Notes: generated by a model not told the origin, from the letters alone. 33,149 bases of DNA from Streptosporangiaceae bacterium (GCA_019245115.1 JAFARZ010000425.1:1-33149), one strand, 5' to 3'. Positions 8,281-16,544 are shown, counted from the first letter of the stretch. Made by a program: numbers and translations.

Positions 8281-8420
8281 CGTCCCGGAACTTTAGAGCC
8301 TCGCGGAAACTTGGGCGCCGGTTTCCGACGCCCAAAGTTCCAGGAGGCTCCAATTTTCCACGTCGTTGCCCCCTCGGCCAACCGCAGCAACCCTCAAAAG
8401 GTACACATCCTGAAATGTCG
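8281..8420 (-). repeat. Covarying hairpin element, copy A
   Basis: Read on the minus strand: CGACATTTCAGGATGTG (8420-8404), a spacer, then a long imperfect hairpin (8359-8287). The hairpin has nested stems: GGAA/TTCC, GAGCC/GGCTC, a central arm starting GGAACTTTGGGCG, and loop AAA within CGGAAACCGG. The same architecture, with changed but still mostly pairing arms, lies at 16768-16842 on the plus strand. Conserved parts are GGAGCC, the GGAAACC apex, TTTCCGCGAGGCTCT or TTCCGCGAGGCTCT, and the upstream CGACATT motif. It may be a dispersed palindromic repeat or a structured RNA. Confidence 0.65.
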
Positions 8421-8479
8421 CCCAGTGCTAGCGGCATCCAGGTCGGCGATGGGCTACGGGGCGTAGGTCGCAAGCCGCA

Positions 8480-8667
8480 GCAGGTGGATCGGGGAAGCAG
8501 GTCCGTGCGGGAGGCAGGTCGGTGCGGGGAGCAGGTCCACACGGGAAGCAGGTCCACACGGGAAGCAGGTCCGTGCGGGAGGCAGGTCCACACGGGGAGC
8601 AGGTCCGTGGGGGAAGCAGGTCAAGTGGGCCAGCAGGTCCGTGAGCCGAAGCAGGTCAAGTGGGGCA
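8480..8667. repeat. 17-bp tandem repeat array (about 11 units)
   Basis: Units beginning GCAGGT start at 8480, 8497, 8514, 8531, 8548, 8565, 8582, 8599, 8616, 8633 and 8651. The period is 17 except for one step of 18. The consensus is about GCAGGTCCNNNCGGGRA; two adjacent units (8531 and 8548) are identical and the last units are degenerate. Seventeen is not a multiple of three, so the array is not coding. There are no unique spacers, so it is not a CRISPR. Confidence 0.9.
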
Positions 8668-8711
8668 GCTGGCCCGTGCAGGGAGCGGCAGAGTCGCGCC
8701 GCGGCGAATGG

Positions 8712-9998
8712 TCATGACTTTATGTACGGGACGCCTTCGGCCTTGGGGGCGCGCACTTTGCCGACCAGTCCCGCCACGACGATGATCGTCACGATGTACG
8801 GGGTCATCAGCAGCAGGTTCGACGAGATCGGCACACCCAGGCTCGACAGGATCGACTGCAACTGGGTGGTGAACCCGAACAGCAGCGCCGCGCCTACCGC
8901 GCCGAACGGCGTGTACCGCCCGAAGATCATCGCGGCCAGCGCGATGTAGCCCTCCCCGGAGGACATGCCCTTGGCGAACGCGCCGACCGATCCGATGGTC
9001 AGGTAGGCCCCGCCGATCCCGGCCAGCACCCCGGCCATGATCACGTTCCGGTAACGCAACGCGAGGACGCTGATGCCGACGGTGTCGGCCGCCACCGGAT
9101 GCTCGCCGATGGCCCGCGTGCGCAGCCCCCACCGCGTCGAGAACAGCCCCACCTGCACGGCGGCCAGCGCCAGGTACGTGATGTACAGGAAGATCGTCGA
9201 GTCGAACAGCACCGGCCCCAGGATCGGGATGTCGCCCAGCAGCGGGATCTTGTACGCGGAGAACGTAGCGGGGGAGTTCAGCGTGTTGGCGTTGGGCACC
9301 ATGAGCTGGTCGTACAGATACCCGGTCAACCCCAGCACCAGCGTGTTCAGGACCACGCCGAGGATGATCTGGTCGACCGCGTACCCGATGGCGAACGCGG
9401 CGAGCAGCGCGCCGACCAGGCATCCGGCCAGGGCGCCGCACACCAGGCCGAGCCACAGCGAGTGGGTTCCGCTGGTCACCATCGCGGCGACGAACGCGCC
9501 GAGCAGCAACTGGCCCTCGATGCCGATGTTGACCACGCCGGACCGCGAGCAGATCACGCCGGTCAGCGCGCCCAGCATGATCGGGATCGAGGTGTTCAGT
9601 GTGCCCTGGAGCAGGTTCACTACATTGAACGAAGTGCCGTTGCCAGCGTCCGACCAGCAAAGCAGCGCCACGATGAACAGGAACACCACAACGGCGATCA
9701 TCACCCGCCGCCGCAGCACCCCGGTCGGCACGAACGCGCGAACGGCCGCCAGCACCAACGTCAGCGCGCCGCACGCGTAGCAGGTCTCAGCGGCGGGCAG
9801 CCTCAGGTTCGGCACGGTCACCTTGGCGAACGGCTGGGAAAACGCGAACGTGGCGTCGCCGTGATGCGAGTACAGCCCGAGGACCAAGATGTCGACCAGC
9901 CCGAACACGGCGAAGGTGACCGGCCCCAGCCACCGTCGCCAGGTTTCGACCGGCGCCTCGACGGTCACCACCGGCGCCGGCTCTACGACAAGGCTCAC
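8712..9998 (-). CDS. Nucleoside ABC transporter permease 2 (BMP-type)
   Basis: An inner-membrane permease of the branched-chain/BMP type (YufQ/NupQ-like), about 428 residues with roughly ten hydrophobic segments. The conserved core GVVNIGIEGQLLLGAFVAAM near the middle and the late GEGYIALAAMIFGRYTPFGA are typical of this family of nucleoside or ribose importers. It is the last gene of the importer operon. The GTG at 9998 is chosen because it overlaps the stop of permease 1 (GTGA) and AAGGGG lies about nine bases before it; a GTG at 10007 would add three residues but sits on the ribosome binding site. Unlike permease 1, it has several extra hydrophobic segments before the conserved core. Confidence 0.92.
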   Translation of the reverse strand: MSLVVEPAPVVTVEAPVETWRRWLGPVTFAVFGLVDILVLGLYSHHGDATFAFSQPFAKVTVPNLRLPAAETCYACGALTLVLAAVRAFVPTGVLRRRVMIAVVVFLFIVALLCWSDAGNGTSFNVVNLLQGTLNTSIPIMLGALTGVICSRSGVVNIGIEGQLLLGAFVAAMVTSGTHSLWLGLVCGALAGCLVGALLAAFAIGYAVDQIILGVVLNTLVLGLTGYLYDQLMVPNANTLNSPATFSAYKIPLLGDIPILGPVLFDSTIFLYITYLALAAVQVGLFSTRWGLRTRAIGEHPVAADTVGISVLALRYRNVIMAGVLAGIGGAYLTIGSVGAFAKGMSSGEGYIALAAMIFGRYTPFGAVGAALLFGFTTQLQSILSSLGVPISSNLLLMTPYIVTIIVVAGLVGKVRAPKAEGVPYIKS

Positions 9999-11248
9999 GC
10001 GTTCCACCCCTTGGACATGACCTGGCCGACTCCCGCGGCGCGGGTAGCTCGCAGCCGGTAAATGGCCCGGATCAATGGCGGCGCGGCGACGAACAACACG
10101 ATCAGCGCCTGCAGCACCTCGACGATGTCGACCGGGATGGACGTCTGCGCCTGCATCAGCGGCGCGCCCGCGTGCAGCGCGCCGAACAGCAACGCGGCCA
10201 GCACCACGCCGCCGGGCCGCCCACGCCCGAGCAGCGCCACCGTGATGGCGTCGATGCCGTAGGTTCCGAAGCTCTGGAAGTTGATGCTGAAATCAGTGCC
10301 CTGGATGACGGTCGAGCCGGCCAGCCCGGCCAGGCCGCCGGCGATCAGCATGACCAGGACCCAGTTCCGTTCCACGCTCATGCCGGCCACCCGCGCGGCG
10401 CTCTGGTTCTTCCCGACCGTGCGTAGCTCGAACCCGATCGTGGTCCGGTTCAGCAGCCACCAGACGCCGAACGCGCAGGCCAGCGCGATTCCGAACCCGG
10501 CGTTGACGCGCAGCGTGGACCCGAACAGGTGCGGCAGCACCGCGTTTCCGGCGATGATCGGGCTGATCAGGTCGGTCCGGCCGGGCCGCTGCATGACGTT
10601 GCCGAGCAGGAACGCCAGCAGGTACGCCATCACGTAGTTGAGCATGATCGTGACGATGACCTCGTGCGCGCCGGTCACCGCCTTGAGCTGGCCGACCAGC
10701 CAGCCGACGACCGCCCCGCCGGCGAAGCCGCCGAGGACGCAGACGACCACGTGGATGAACGGCGGCAGCGAAACCCCGTATCCGAGATAGGTCGCCACGA
10801 TCGCGCCGCCGATGAATTGCGACTGGCCGCCGATGTTGAACAGGCCCGCCTGGTAGGCCAGCGCCACGGAGAGCCCGGCCAGCAGCAGCGGCGTCGCCTG
10901 TACGCACGTCTCGGACAGCGGCCCGAACACCGCGCCGAGGTATCCGTTGTGGATCGCGGTGCCGATCGACGCCTGCGAGAACATCGCGGACACCGTGTGC
11001 GGGTTGAAGATCGATCCCTCGAACAGCGCCACGTACGCGCCGATCGCGGTGTGCCACCGGGCGCCGAGCGTGCCGGACGCGGTGGCCAGGATGAGCACCC
11101 CGCCGACGATGATGGCCGTGATGATGGCCAGGATCGTCACGGTGATGGGATTTCCTTCCATCACCGCGTCAAAGGTATTTTTCACGAACGAACGGTTGTC
11201 TCCCGGCCCGCTCTCCTCCTTGGGCACGGTGGCCGTCGGCTCGCTCAT
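9995..11248 (-). CDS. Nucleoside ABC transporter permease 1 (BMP-type)
   Basis: The first permease of the importer (YufP/NupP-like), 417 residues. A hydrophilic N-terminal tail of about 30 residues precedes the first helix (ITVTILAIITAIIVGGVLIL). The family core is LAYQAGLFNIGGQSQFIGGAI, and the cytoplasmic coupling region is around RTVGKNQSAARVAGMSV. It would pair with permease 2 to form the transmembrane channel and with the double ATPase encoded just upstream. The ATG at 11248 overlaps the ATPase TGA (ATGA), and the stop overlaps the start of permease 2, so all three are translationally coupled. Confidence 0.93.
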   Translation of the reverse strand: MSEPTATVPKEESGPGDNRSFVKNTFDAVMEGNPITVTILAIITAIIVGGVLILATASGTLGARWHTAIGAYVALFEGSIFNPHTVSAMFSQASIGTAIHNGYLGAVFGPLSETCVQATPLLLAGLSVALAYQAGLFNIGGQSQFIGGAIVATYLGYGVSLPPFIHVVVCVLGGFAGGAVVGWLVGQLKAVTGAHEVIVTIMLNYVMAYLLAFLLGNVMQRPGRTDLISPIIAGNAVLPHLFGSTLRVNAGFGIALACAFGVWWLLNRTTIGFELRTVGKNQSAARVAGMSVERNWVLVMLIAGGLAGLAGSTVIQGTDFSINFQSFGTYGIDAITVALLGRGRPGGVVLAALLFGALHAGAPLMQAQTSIPVDIVEVLQALIVLFVAAPPLIRAIYRLRATRAAGVGQVMSKGWNA

Positions 11249-12774
11249 TCCCCTGCTCCCGTCGCGACCGCTTCCTCGTCGGCGCCGCCCGCCATGAGCC
11301 GGCCCAGTTCTTCCACCGGCACGGTCGGCGGCCGGAATCCGGTGATCCGCCCCTCGTACATCACCGCTATCCGGTCGGCGAGCGCGTAGATCTCGTCCAG
11401 TTCGGACGAGACGATCAGCACCGCGACGCCACGGTCACGCTGCTGGACGATCCGCTTGTGCACGAATTCGATCGAACCGACGTCCAGCCCGCGCGTGGGC
11501 TGGCTGGCGATCAGCAGTCTGTGCTCGCGGCCGAGTTCCCTGGCCAGGATGACCTTCTGCTGGTTCCCGCCGGACAGCGTGCCGACCGGCGTGTCCGGGG
11601 ACTGGGTGCGGACGTCGAACTCGACGATCCGGTCGGTGGCGTTCTTCTCGATCGCGCTGAGGTTAAGGTTGATTCCGGACGCGTACGGCTTCTTGTAGTA
11701 CATGTCGAGAACAGCGTTCTCAGATACTGAGAAATCTCCGACTAGCCCGTCCTCGGTCCGGTCCTCGGGGACGTAGGCCACGCCAGCCCGCAGGCGCTGG
11801 CGCGGGGTGGCGTGGGTCAGATCCTGCCCGTTCAGCGACACGTGCCCGGCCGCGGTCGGACGCAGGCCCATCAACGCCTCGCACAACTCGGTCTGACCGT
11901 TTCCCTGGACGCCGGCCACGCCGAGGATCTCGCCGGCCCGGACCGAGAAAACAACGTCGTTCACCCAGATGCGACCGTCGAGATCGGTGACGGTCATCCC
12001 GTCCACCTCGAGCACCACCTCGCCGGGCTTCGCCGGGTCTTTGCTGACGACCAGTTGCACATCCCGGCCTACCATGAGGGCGGCGAGCTGGTCCTCGGTC
12101 GCGGACGGCGAAGTCTGCCCCACCACCTGCCCGCGGCGCAGCACGGTGATCGTGTCCGCTATCGCCTGTACTTCCTTGAGCTTGTGGGAGATGAAGATGA
12201 TCGAGGTGCCGCCGGCCTTCAGTTCCTTGATGATGCGGAACAGGTCTTCGGTCTCGGCCGGGGTGAGCACCGAGGTCGGCTCGTCGAGGATGAGCACTTT
12301 CGCGTTCCGCACCAGCGCCTTGATGATCTCGACACGCTGCTGGATGCCGACCGGCAGGTTCTCGATCAGCGCGTCCGGGTCGACATCGAGCCCGTACCGG
12401 CGGGAGATCTCTCTCACGCTATTCTGGATCCTCCGGCGCTCCAGAAGCCCAAATTGGCGGGTCTCCTCGATGCCGAGGATGACGTTCTCGGCGACGGTGA
12501 ACACCGGAACGAGCATGAAGTGCTGGTGCACCATGCCGATGCCCGTGTTGATGGCGTCTTTCGGTGTCTGGAACCGGGTCTGCCTGCCGTCGATCAGGAT
12601 CTGTCCCTCGTCGGGCTGGAGCAGCCCGTAAAGGACGTTCATCAGGGTGGACTTACCGGCTCCGTTCTCGCCGAGCAACGCGTGCACCTGGCCGGGAGCC
12701 ACGGTGAGGTCGATGTGGTCGTTGGCCACCAGCGAGCCGAACCGCTTGGTGATGCCCTTCAGCTCAAGTTCCAC
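11245..12774 (-). CDS. Nucleoside ABC transporter ATPase (two ABC domains)
   Basis: A 509-residue protein with two ABC cassettes, as in YufO/RbsA-type importers. Domain 1 has Walker A GENGAGKST (about 35-43), signature LPVGIQQRVEI and Walker B LILDEPTSVLTP. Domain 2 has a degenerate Walker A (GVQGNGQTEL), an intact LSGGNQQKV signature and LIASQPTRGLD, where Gln replaces the catalytic Glu. That asymmetry is usual for this family, with domain 1 hydrolysing ATP. The gene starts with GTG at 12774, about 80 bases after the lipoprotein gene; a large hairpin occupies that gap. No strong ribosome binding site is visible. Confidence 0.94.
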   Translation of the reverse strand: MELELKGITKRFGSLVANDHIDLTVAPGQVHALLGENGAGKSTLMNVLYGLLQPDEGQILIDGRQTRFQTPKDAINTGIGMVHQHFMLVPVFTVAENVILGIEETRQFGLLERRRIQNSVREISRRYGLDVDPDALIENLPVGIQQRVEIIKALVRNAKVLILDEPTSVLTPAETEDLFRIIKELKAGGTSIIFISHKLKEVQAIADTITVLRRGQVVGQTSPSATEDQLAALMVGRDVQLVVSKDPAKPGEVVLEVDGMTVTDLDGRIWVNDVVFSVRAGEILGVAGVQGNGQTELCEALMGLRPTAAGHVSLNGQDLTHATPRQRLRAGVAYVPEDRTEDGLVGDFSVSENAVLDMYYKKPYASGINLNLSAIEKNATDRIVEFDVRTQSPDTPVGTLSGGNQQKVILARELGREHRLLIASQPTRGLDVGSIEFVHKRIVQQRDRGVAVLIVSSELDEIYALADRIAVMYEGRITGFRPPTVPVEELGRLMAGGADEEAVATGAGE

Positions 12775-12795
12775 AGTCGCTCATTCCGTCTACAG

Positions 12796-12845
12796 GGTGA
12801 ATGTGCCATCCCACCCCCGCTACGGGGGAGGATGGCACATTCACC
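12796..12845 (-). promoter_or_regulatory. Long perfect hairpin between lipoprotein and ATPase genes
   Basis: GGTGAATGTGCCATCC (12796-12811) pairs perfectly with GGATGGCACATTCACC (12830-12845). Inside, CCCCCG (12814-12819) pairs with CGGGGG (12823-12828) around a CTA loop. There is no T run on either side, so it is not a classic terminator. Between a binding-protein gene and the membrane/ATPase genes, such stems commonly protect the upstream message or dampen read-through, letting the lipoprotein be made in excess. That role is inference here. Confidence 0.8.
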
Positions 12846-12855
12846 TCGTTCTGAC

Positions 12856-13998
12856 CTAGACCGGGCTCTTGGTCGGCGTCTGGATGCTGCCGCTGATGAT
12901 GCCCTGCTTGACCGTGTTCAGCTCGTTCTGCAGCGACGACGGCACCTGGCTGGCGAAGTCATGGAACGGCGCGAGCCCTACCCCGCCGTTGGCCAGCGTG
13001 CCGATGTAGTTGCCGCCCTTGAACGTGCCGTTCGCGGCTCCTTCGACCGCGTTGCTGACCGCGGTCACGATGCCCTTCTCCACACTGGTGATGAAGTACT
13101 TGCAGTAGGTCGCCGCGCTGACGCATCCGTCGGTGTCCACCCACATCATGTTCACCTTCTGGCTGCCGGCCGCGTTGTCCGCGTCCTGGACCGCCTTGGC
13201 GGCGCCCAGGCCCACGTTCCCGGCCACCGGGAAGACGATGTCAGCACCCTCGCTGATGAACGTCTGGGTCGTCGTCTGGCCCTTGGTCTGGTTGGTGAAG
13301 TCACCGGTGAACGAGCCCTTCTGGGTCTGCTCGTTCCAGCCCAGCACCTGCACATGCGTGCCGTGCTTGGAGTTGTAGTACTGCACGCCGTCCCAGAAGC
13401 CGTCCATGTAGATGGTCACGGTCGGGAGCTGCTGGCCGCCGAACGTCGCGACCTTGCCGGTCTTGGTCATGCCGGCCGCGAGGTAGCCGCCGAGGAAGCC
13501 GTCCTGCACGGTGTTGAACAGCAGTGCGTCCACGTTGGCCAGTGGAGGCGTGTAGTTGAAGTCCACGATGGCGAACTTCTGGTTCGGGTTCGACTTGGCC
13601 GCGGTCTGCGTGGCGTCGCCCATGAGGAACCCGACGGTGACGATGATGCCGCACTTGCGCTGGACGAACGTGCTGATGTTCGGCACGTAGTCGCTTTCCG
13701 TCGTCGACTGCAGGTAGTTGACCGAGCCCACCTTGGAGTCGGCTGCCTTCCCGGCCTGCATGCCAGCCCACGACGAGGCGTTGAAGGACCGGTCGTCGAT
13801 GCCGCCGGTGTCGGTGACCATGCAGCCTTGGAAGCCGGTGGTCGCCGCCGAGCCAGACGAGGTGCTTGATGACGATGAGCTCGACGTGCCGCTCGACGCG
13901 CCGCTGGACGGTGCCGAACTGCTGCTGCTGCCGCACGCGGCGACGACCAGCGTCGCGGATACCGCCAGCGCCGCCGGGGCCCATGCGCTGAGTTTCAC
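12856..13998 (-). CDS. BMP-family nucleoside-binding lipoprotein
   Basis: The substrate-binding lipoprotein of the importer, about 380 residues. The signal peptide ends in lipobox VVAAC (lipid-modified Cys22) and is followed by a Ser-rich linker. The mature domain has the BMP family segment TDTGGIDDRSFNASSWAGM and the two-lobed periplasmic-binding fold (VGFLMGDATQTAA, NYIGTLANGGVGLAPFHDF). BMP proteins with this type of ATPase and permeases bind purine or pyrimidine nucleosides; the nearby salvage genes support that, but the ligand cannot be read from sequence. The GTG at 13998 is chosen because AATGGAGGTAAC precedes it; an ATG at 14046 would put this site inside the gene and add 16 residues before the signal peptide. 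Confidence 0.93.
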   Translation of the reverse strand: MKLSAWAPAALAVSATLVVAACGSSSSSAPSSGASSGTSSSSSSSTSSGSAATTGFQGCMVTDTGGIDDRSFNASSWAGMQAGKAADSKVGSVNYLQSTTESDYVPNISTFVQRKCGIIVTVGFLMGDATQTAAKSNPNQKFAIVDFNYTPPLANVDALLFNTVQDGFLGGYLAAGMTKTGKVATFGGQQLPTVTIYMDGFWDGVQYYNSKHGTHVQVLGWNEQTQKGSFTGDFTNQTKGQTTTQTFISEGADIVFPVAGNVGLGAAKAVQDADNAAGSQKVNMMWVDTDGCVSAATYCKYFITSVEKGIVTAVSNAVEGAANGTFKGGNYIGTLANGGVGLAPFHDFASQVPSSLQNELNTVKQGIISGSIQTPTKSPV

Positions 13999-14203
13999 GT
14001 TACCTCCATTGGGCCGAACGGCATCGCGCCGCCGGCCTGCATTCAACCTGGGTTGTCCCGCAGGTTATGCCCGGGTGTGCCGCCCGGGAAAGGGACACGC
14101 GCGTGTTTGCCCTGCTCGTTGCCGAATCGGAACCCGGCAATGATCACACTCCTGGCCTGCCAGACATACACCAGCGGGTTTCGCCGCGCGGGGTTGGTTA
14201 TTC
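13999..14203 (-). promoter_or_regulatory. Upstream region of the importer operon
   Basis: This gap of about 205 bases between the kinase stop and the lipoprotein start probably holds the importer promoter. It has a perfect 12-base palindrome ACACGCGCGTGT (14095-14106) and two CCCGGG sites separated by eight bases (14071-14088). These are candidate operator sites. No clear -10/-35 pair can be named with confidence. Confidence 0.4.
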
Positions 14204-15631
14204 CTACAGCGCCGTCGCCACCGGCCGCTGGGCGGTGGCCGCCGGCCTAGCCGGCTCCTCCGATGTCGGCGGCCCCGGGAAGTCCAAGGTCACGGTGAGC
14301 CCGCCGCCGGGCGTCTGCGCCAGCTGCGCGGTGCCGCCGTTGGACGTGGTCAGCCGGTGCACGATGGCGAGGCCGAGGCCGGTGCCGCCCGGGCTGTTGG
14401 AGGTGAACCGGAGGAACGCCCGCTCACGATCCTCCTCGCTCATGCCCGGCCCGTTGTCGGCGACGGTGATCCGGGCGCCGTCATCGGTGTGGCACACCGT
14501 TACCGAGATCCGGTTGTCGGGGCTGAGCGCGTCGAGCGCGTTGGCGATCAGGTTGTCCAGGACCTGCTCCAGGTGTCCCTCACCCAGCCAGCCGACCACC
14601 TCGGACCCGGTCACGGTCAGCTCGATACCTCGATCTTCGGCCACCGGCAGCCAGGCGTGCACCCGCTCGGTCGCGACATCGGCGACATCGATGGCCCGCG
14701 GCTGCGGAAGCACATTCTCGGCCCGGGCGACCGCCAGCAGGCCGTCCACCATCCGGGACAGCCGGGCCACCTCGTCTTGCGCGCCGGCCAGTTCCGCGGC
14801 CATCTCAGGATCGGTTTCCGCCGCGTCCGCGGCCAGCAGGTCCAGCCGGAGCCGGAGCGCGGCCAGCGGAGTCCGTAGCTGATGCGACACGTCGGCGACG
14901 ACGGCGCGGCTGCCGTGCACCAGCGCCTCTAGCCTGCCCGCCATGGTGTTGAAGGTGAGGGCGAGCCTTCGCAGCTCCGGCGGCCCGGTCCCGGTTCTGG
15001 CTCGTATCTCCAGGTCGCCGTCGGCCAGCCGGCGCGCTGTGGCGTCCAGTCCGAGCAACGGCTTGCTCACCCAGCGGGCGAGCCAGACCGCCATCAGCGT
15101 GGCGCCCAGGAGCGCCGCGACACCAACCGAGCCGAGGATCAGCCACAGTGTCTGGACTTCGTTGTTCAGCGGCACCATGGATTTGGCCAGGACGACGGCC
15201 CCGATCGGCCCGCTCAGCTTGCCGACCGGATAGACCGGGAACGCCACGATCATCCACGAATTCCACGTCACGGAGATCGGTTCAGCGGCCGCCGCCAGCT
15301 TCTCTGCCTCCGCCGCCGCGGCGATCTGGCCCCACGCGCCGGGTGGCATGCCGATCACGACCCGCGGATACTGCCGGCCGACCTGCATGACCTCCAGCCG
15401 GTCGCCGGCCAGGCGCACCTCCTTGAACAGCCGGTTCAGCGCGAGGTTGTTGGTGCCGCTGGTCGTAAGTGTCGGAGCGAAGATCGCGGCGTACGTGCGG
15501 GCCGTCGAGTTCGTCCCATCGTCGAACGACTGGTGATCGTGTCCGGTCGCGTCGAGCCCCAGCGGAACCATGGCGCCCACGACCAAGGCGACGATGAGGG
15601 CCAGCAGCGCGAGCAGTATCCGCCTGGTCAT
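14204..15631 (-). CDS. Two-component sensor histidine kinase
   Basis: A membrane histidine kinase of 475 residues. TM1 is near residues 5-27, an extracellular sensor domain spans about 28-160, TM2 about 162-187, then HAMP (about 188-238). The phosphoacceptor is H250 in VADVSHQLRTPL. The ATPase domain has the N box NLIANALDAL, G1 DNGPGM and G2 GGTGLGLAIV. It ends in a Pro/Ala-rich tail. Its ATG overlaps the TGA of the response regulator (ATGA), so the pair is coupled. It lies directly upstream of the nucleoside importer on the same strand, suggesting the signal may relate to uptake or to the salvage genes (inference). The sensor domain is not one I recognise. Confidence 0.94.
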   Translation of the reverse strand: MTRRILLALLALIVALVVGAMVPLGLDATGHDHQSFDDGTNSTARTYAAIFAPTLTTSGTNNLALNRLFKEVRLAGDRLEVMQVGRQYPRVVIGMPPGAWGQIAAAAEAEKLAAAAEPISVTWNSWMIVAFPVYPVGKLSGPIGAVVLAKSMVPLNNEVQTLWLILGSVGVAALLGATLMAVWLARWVSKPLLGLDATARRLADGDLEIRARTGTGPPELRRLALTFNTMAGRLEALVHGSRAVVADVSHQLRTPLAALRLRLDLLAADAAETDPEMAAELAGAQDEVARLSRMVDGLLAVARAENVLPQPRAIDVADVATERVHAWLPVAEDRGIELTVTGSEVVGWLGEGHLEQVLDNLIANALDALSPDNRISVTVCHTDDGARITVADNGPGMSEEDRERAFLRFTSNSPGGTGLGLAIVHRLTTSNGGTAQLAQTPGGGLTVTLDFPGPPTSEEPARPAATAQRPVATAL

Positions 15632-16353
15632 CGAGTGGGCTCCGGGTCCTTCGGGTCCTTCGGGTCCTTTGGGTCCGCCAGGCGGAAACCATGCCCGTAC
15701 ACGGTCTCGATCAGCCCTGGCCGGCCGAGCTTACGCCGAAGCGCGGCCATGTGCACATCCAGTACCTTCGTCGGGCCGTACCAATGCTCGTCCCAGGCCC
15801 GTTCGAGCACCTCCTGGCGGCTCACTGTCCGGCCGGGATCGCTGGCCAGGCACTCGAGGATGGCGAATTCCTTGGGGGTGAGCGCGACGTTGTTCCCGTT
15901 GACCGAGACCTTGCGGGTCCGAAGGTCCACGGTGAGCACGCCGTGATGGATGACCTGGCTGGCCTGATGATGGCTGCGGCGCGTCACCGCCCGGATCCGG
16001 GCCAGCAGCTCGTTCAGCCCGAACGGCTTGATCAGGTAGTCGTCGGCGCCCTCGTCGAGGGCCAGCACGCGGTCGGATTCCTCACCGCGCGCGGTCACAA
16101 CGATGATCGCGGCGTCGCAGGACTCCCGCAGGCGCCGGCACACCTCTATCCCGTCGATGTCGGGCAGGCCGAGGTCGAGTAGCACCACGTCTGGCACCGG
16201 CCACTCCAGTGCCGCCTTTCCAGTGGTGACGCTGCCCGTTTCATAGCCGGCCCGAGTCAGGCCGCGGACCAGCATGGTGGCAATGCCGGGATCGTCCTCG
16301 ACGACCAGCACCCGGCCTAGACGCGCGCTCACGGTGTCCACGCTAGGGACCAA
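15628..16353 (-). CDS. OmpR/PhoB-family response regulator
   Basis: A DNA-binding response regulator of 241 residues. The receiver domain has the acidic pair D20/D21, phosphoacceptor D60 (LLDLGLPD), T87 and K109 (IKPF). The winged-helix effector domain follows (LTPKEFAILECLASDPGRTVSRQEVLERAW; VDVHMAALRRKLG-type recognition region). The C terminus carries a DPK repeat (DPKDPKDPKDPEP) coded by a nine-base tandem repeat, outside the folded domain. The TTG at 16353 has AAGGAA just upstream and is preferred; GTG codons at 16341 and 16332 are alternatives. It is coupled to the kinase. Confidence 0.93.
   Translation of the reverse strand: MVPSVDTVSARLGRVLVVEDDPGIATMLVRGLTRAGYETGSVTTGKAALEWPVPDVVLLDLGLPDIDGIEVCRRLRESCDAAIIVVTARGEESDRVLALDEGADDYLIKPFGLNELLARIRAVTRRSHHQASQVIHHGVLTVDLRTRKVSVNGNNVALTPKEFAILECLASDPGRTVSRQEVLERAWDEHWYGPTKVLDVHMAALRRKLGRPGLIETVYGHGFRLADPKDPKDPKDPEPTR
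15638..15680 (-). repeat. In-frame 9-bp repeat at the end of the response regulator
   Basis: Repeated GGGTCCTTC units on the plus strand encode DPK blocks beyond the winged helix. The length is a multiple of three, so copy-number change would keep the kinase overlap and stop in frame. Confidence 0.8.
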
Positions 16354-16544
16354 ACCGTTCCTTGCCGAATCAGACGCATATCTTAACTAAACCTGAACCA
16401 CTTCGAGGGTGAGTCCTTGCAAGTCGAAGGGCATGCTGTATAGAGAACTTCCTGATCTCGAACCCTGATCATAGGGCTCTTGAGCTGGATCATCGCCCCG
16501 TGAAGTGCGAGCACGGGGCGGCGGTCGGGAAGCGGACATGACCC

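Larger units (their letters stand above)
8208..8711. other. Non-coding island 1 (mutase / permease gap)
   Basis: About 500 bases without a convincing gene. Short open frames here run through tandem repeats with a 17-base period and have no family features. It contains a hairpin repeat (8281-8420, minus orientation) and the 17-bp array (8480-8667). Both flanking genes read leftward, so this is the region downstream of the importer operon and upstream of the mutase. Confidence 0.8.

Noticed and set aside
8480..8667. CRISPR-like look of the 17-bp array
   Set aside because: Units are directly adjacent with no unique spacers and no cas genes are present.
8276..8717. Short open frames through the 17-bp array
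   Set aside because: The 17-base period shifts the frame at each unit, so the apparent repeats in the protein are an artefact.
11245..12774. Degenerate Walker A and Gln for Glu in the second ABC domain as a defect
   Set aside because: Members of this double-cassette importer family normally have one degenerate site.
12796..12845. Rho-independent terminator
   Set aside because: The stem is strong but has no T run on either strand, and the importer genes on both sides belong together.
11812..13869. Open frame of 685 codons on the plus strand opposite the importer ATPase and lipoprotein genes
   Set aside because: It spans two well-supported genes in antisense and has the His/Arg/Asp-rich composition typical of GC-rich shadow frames.
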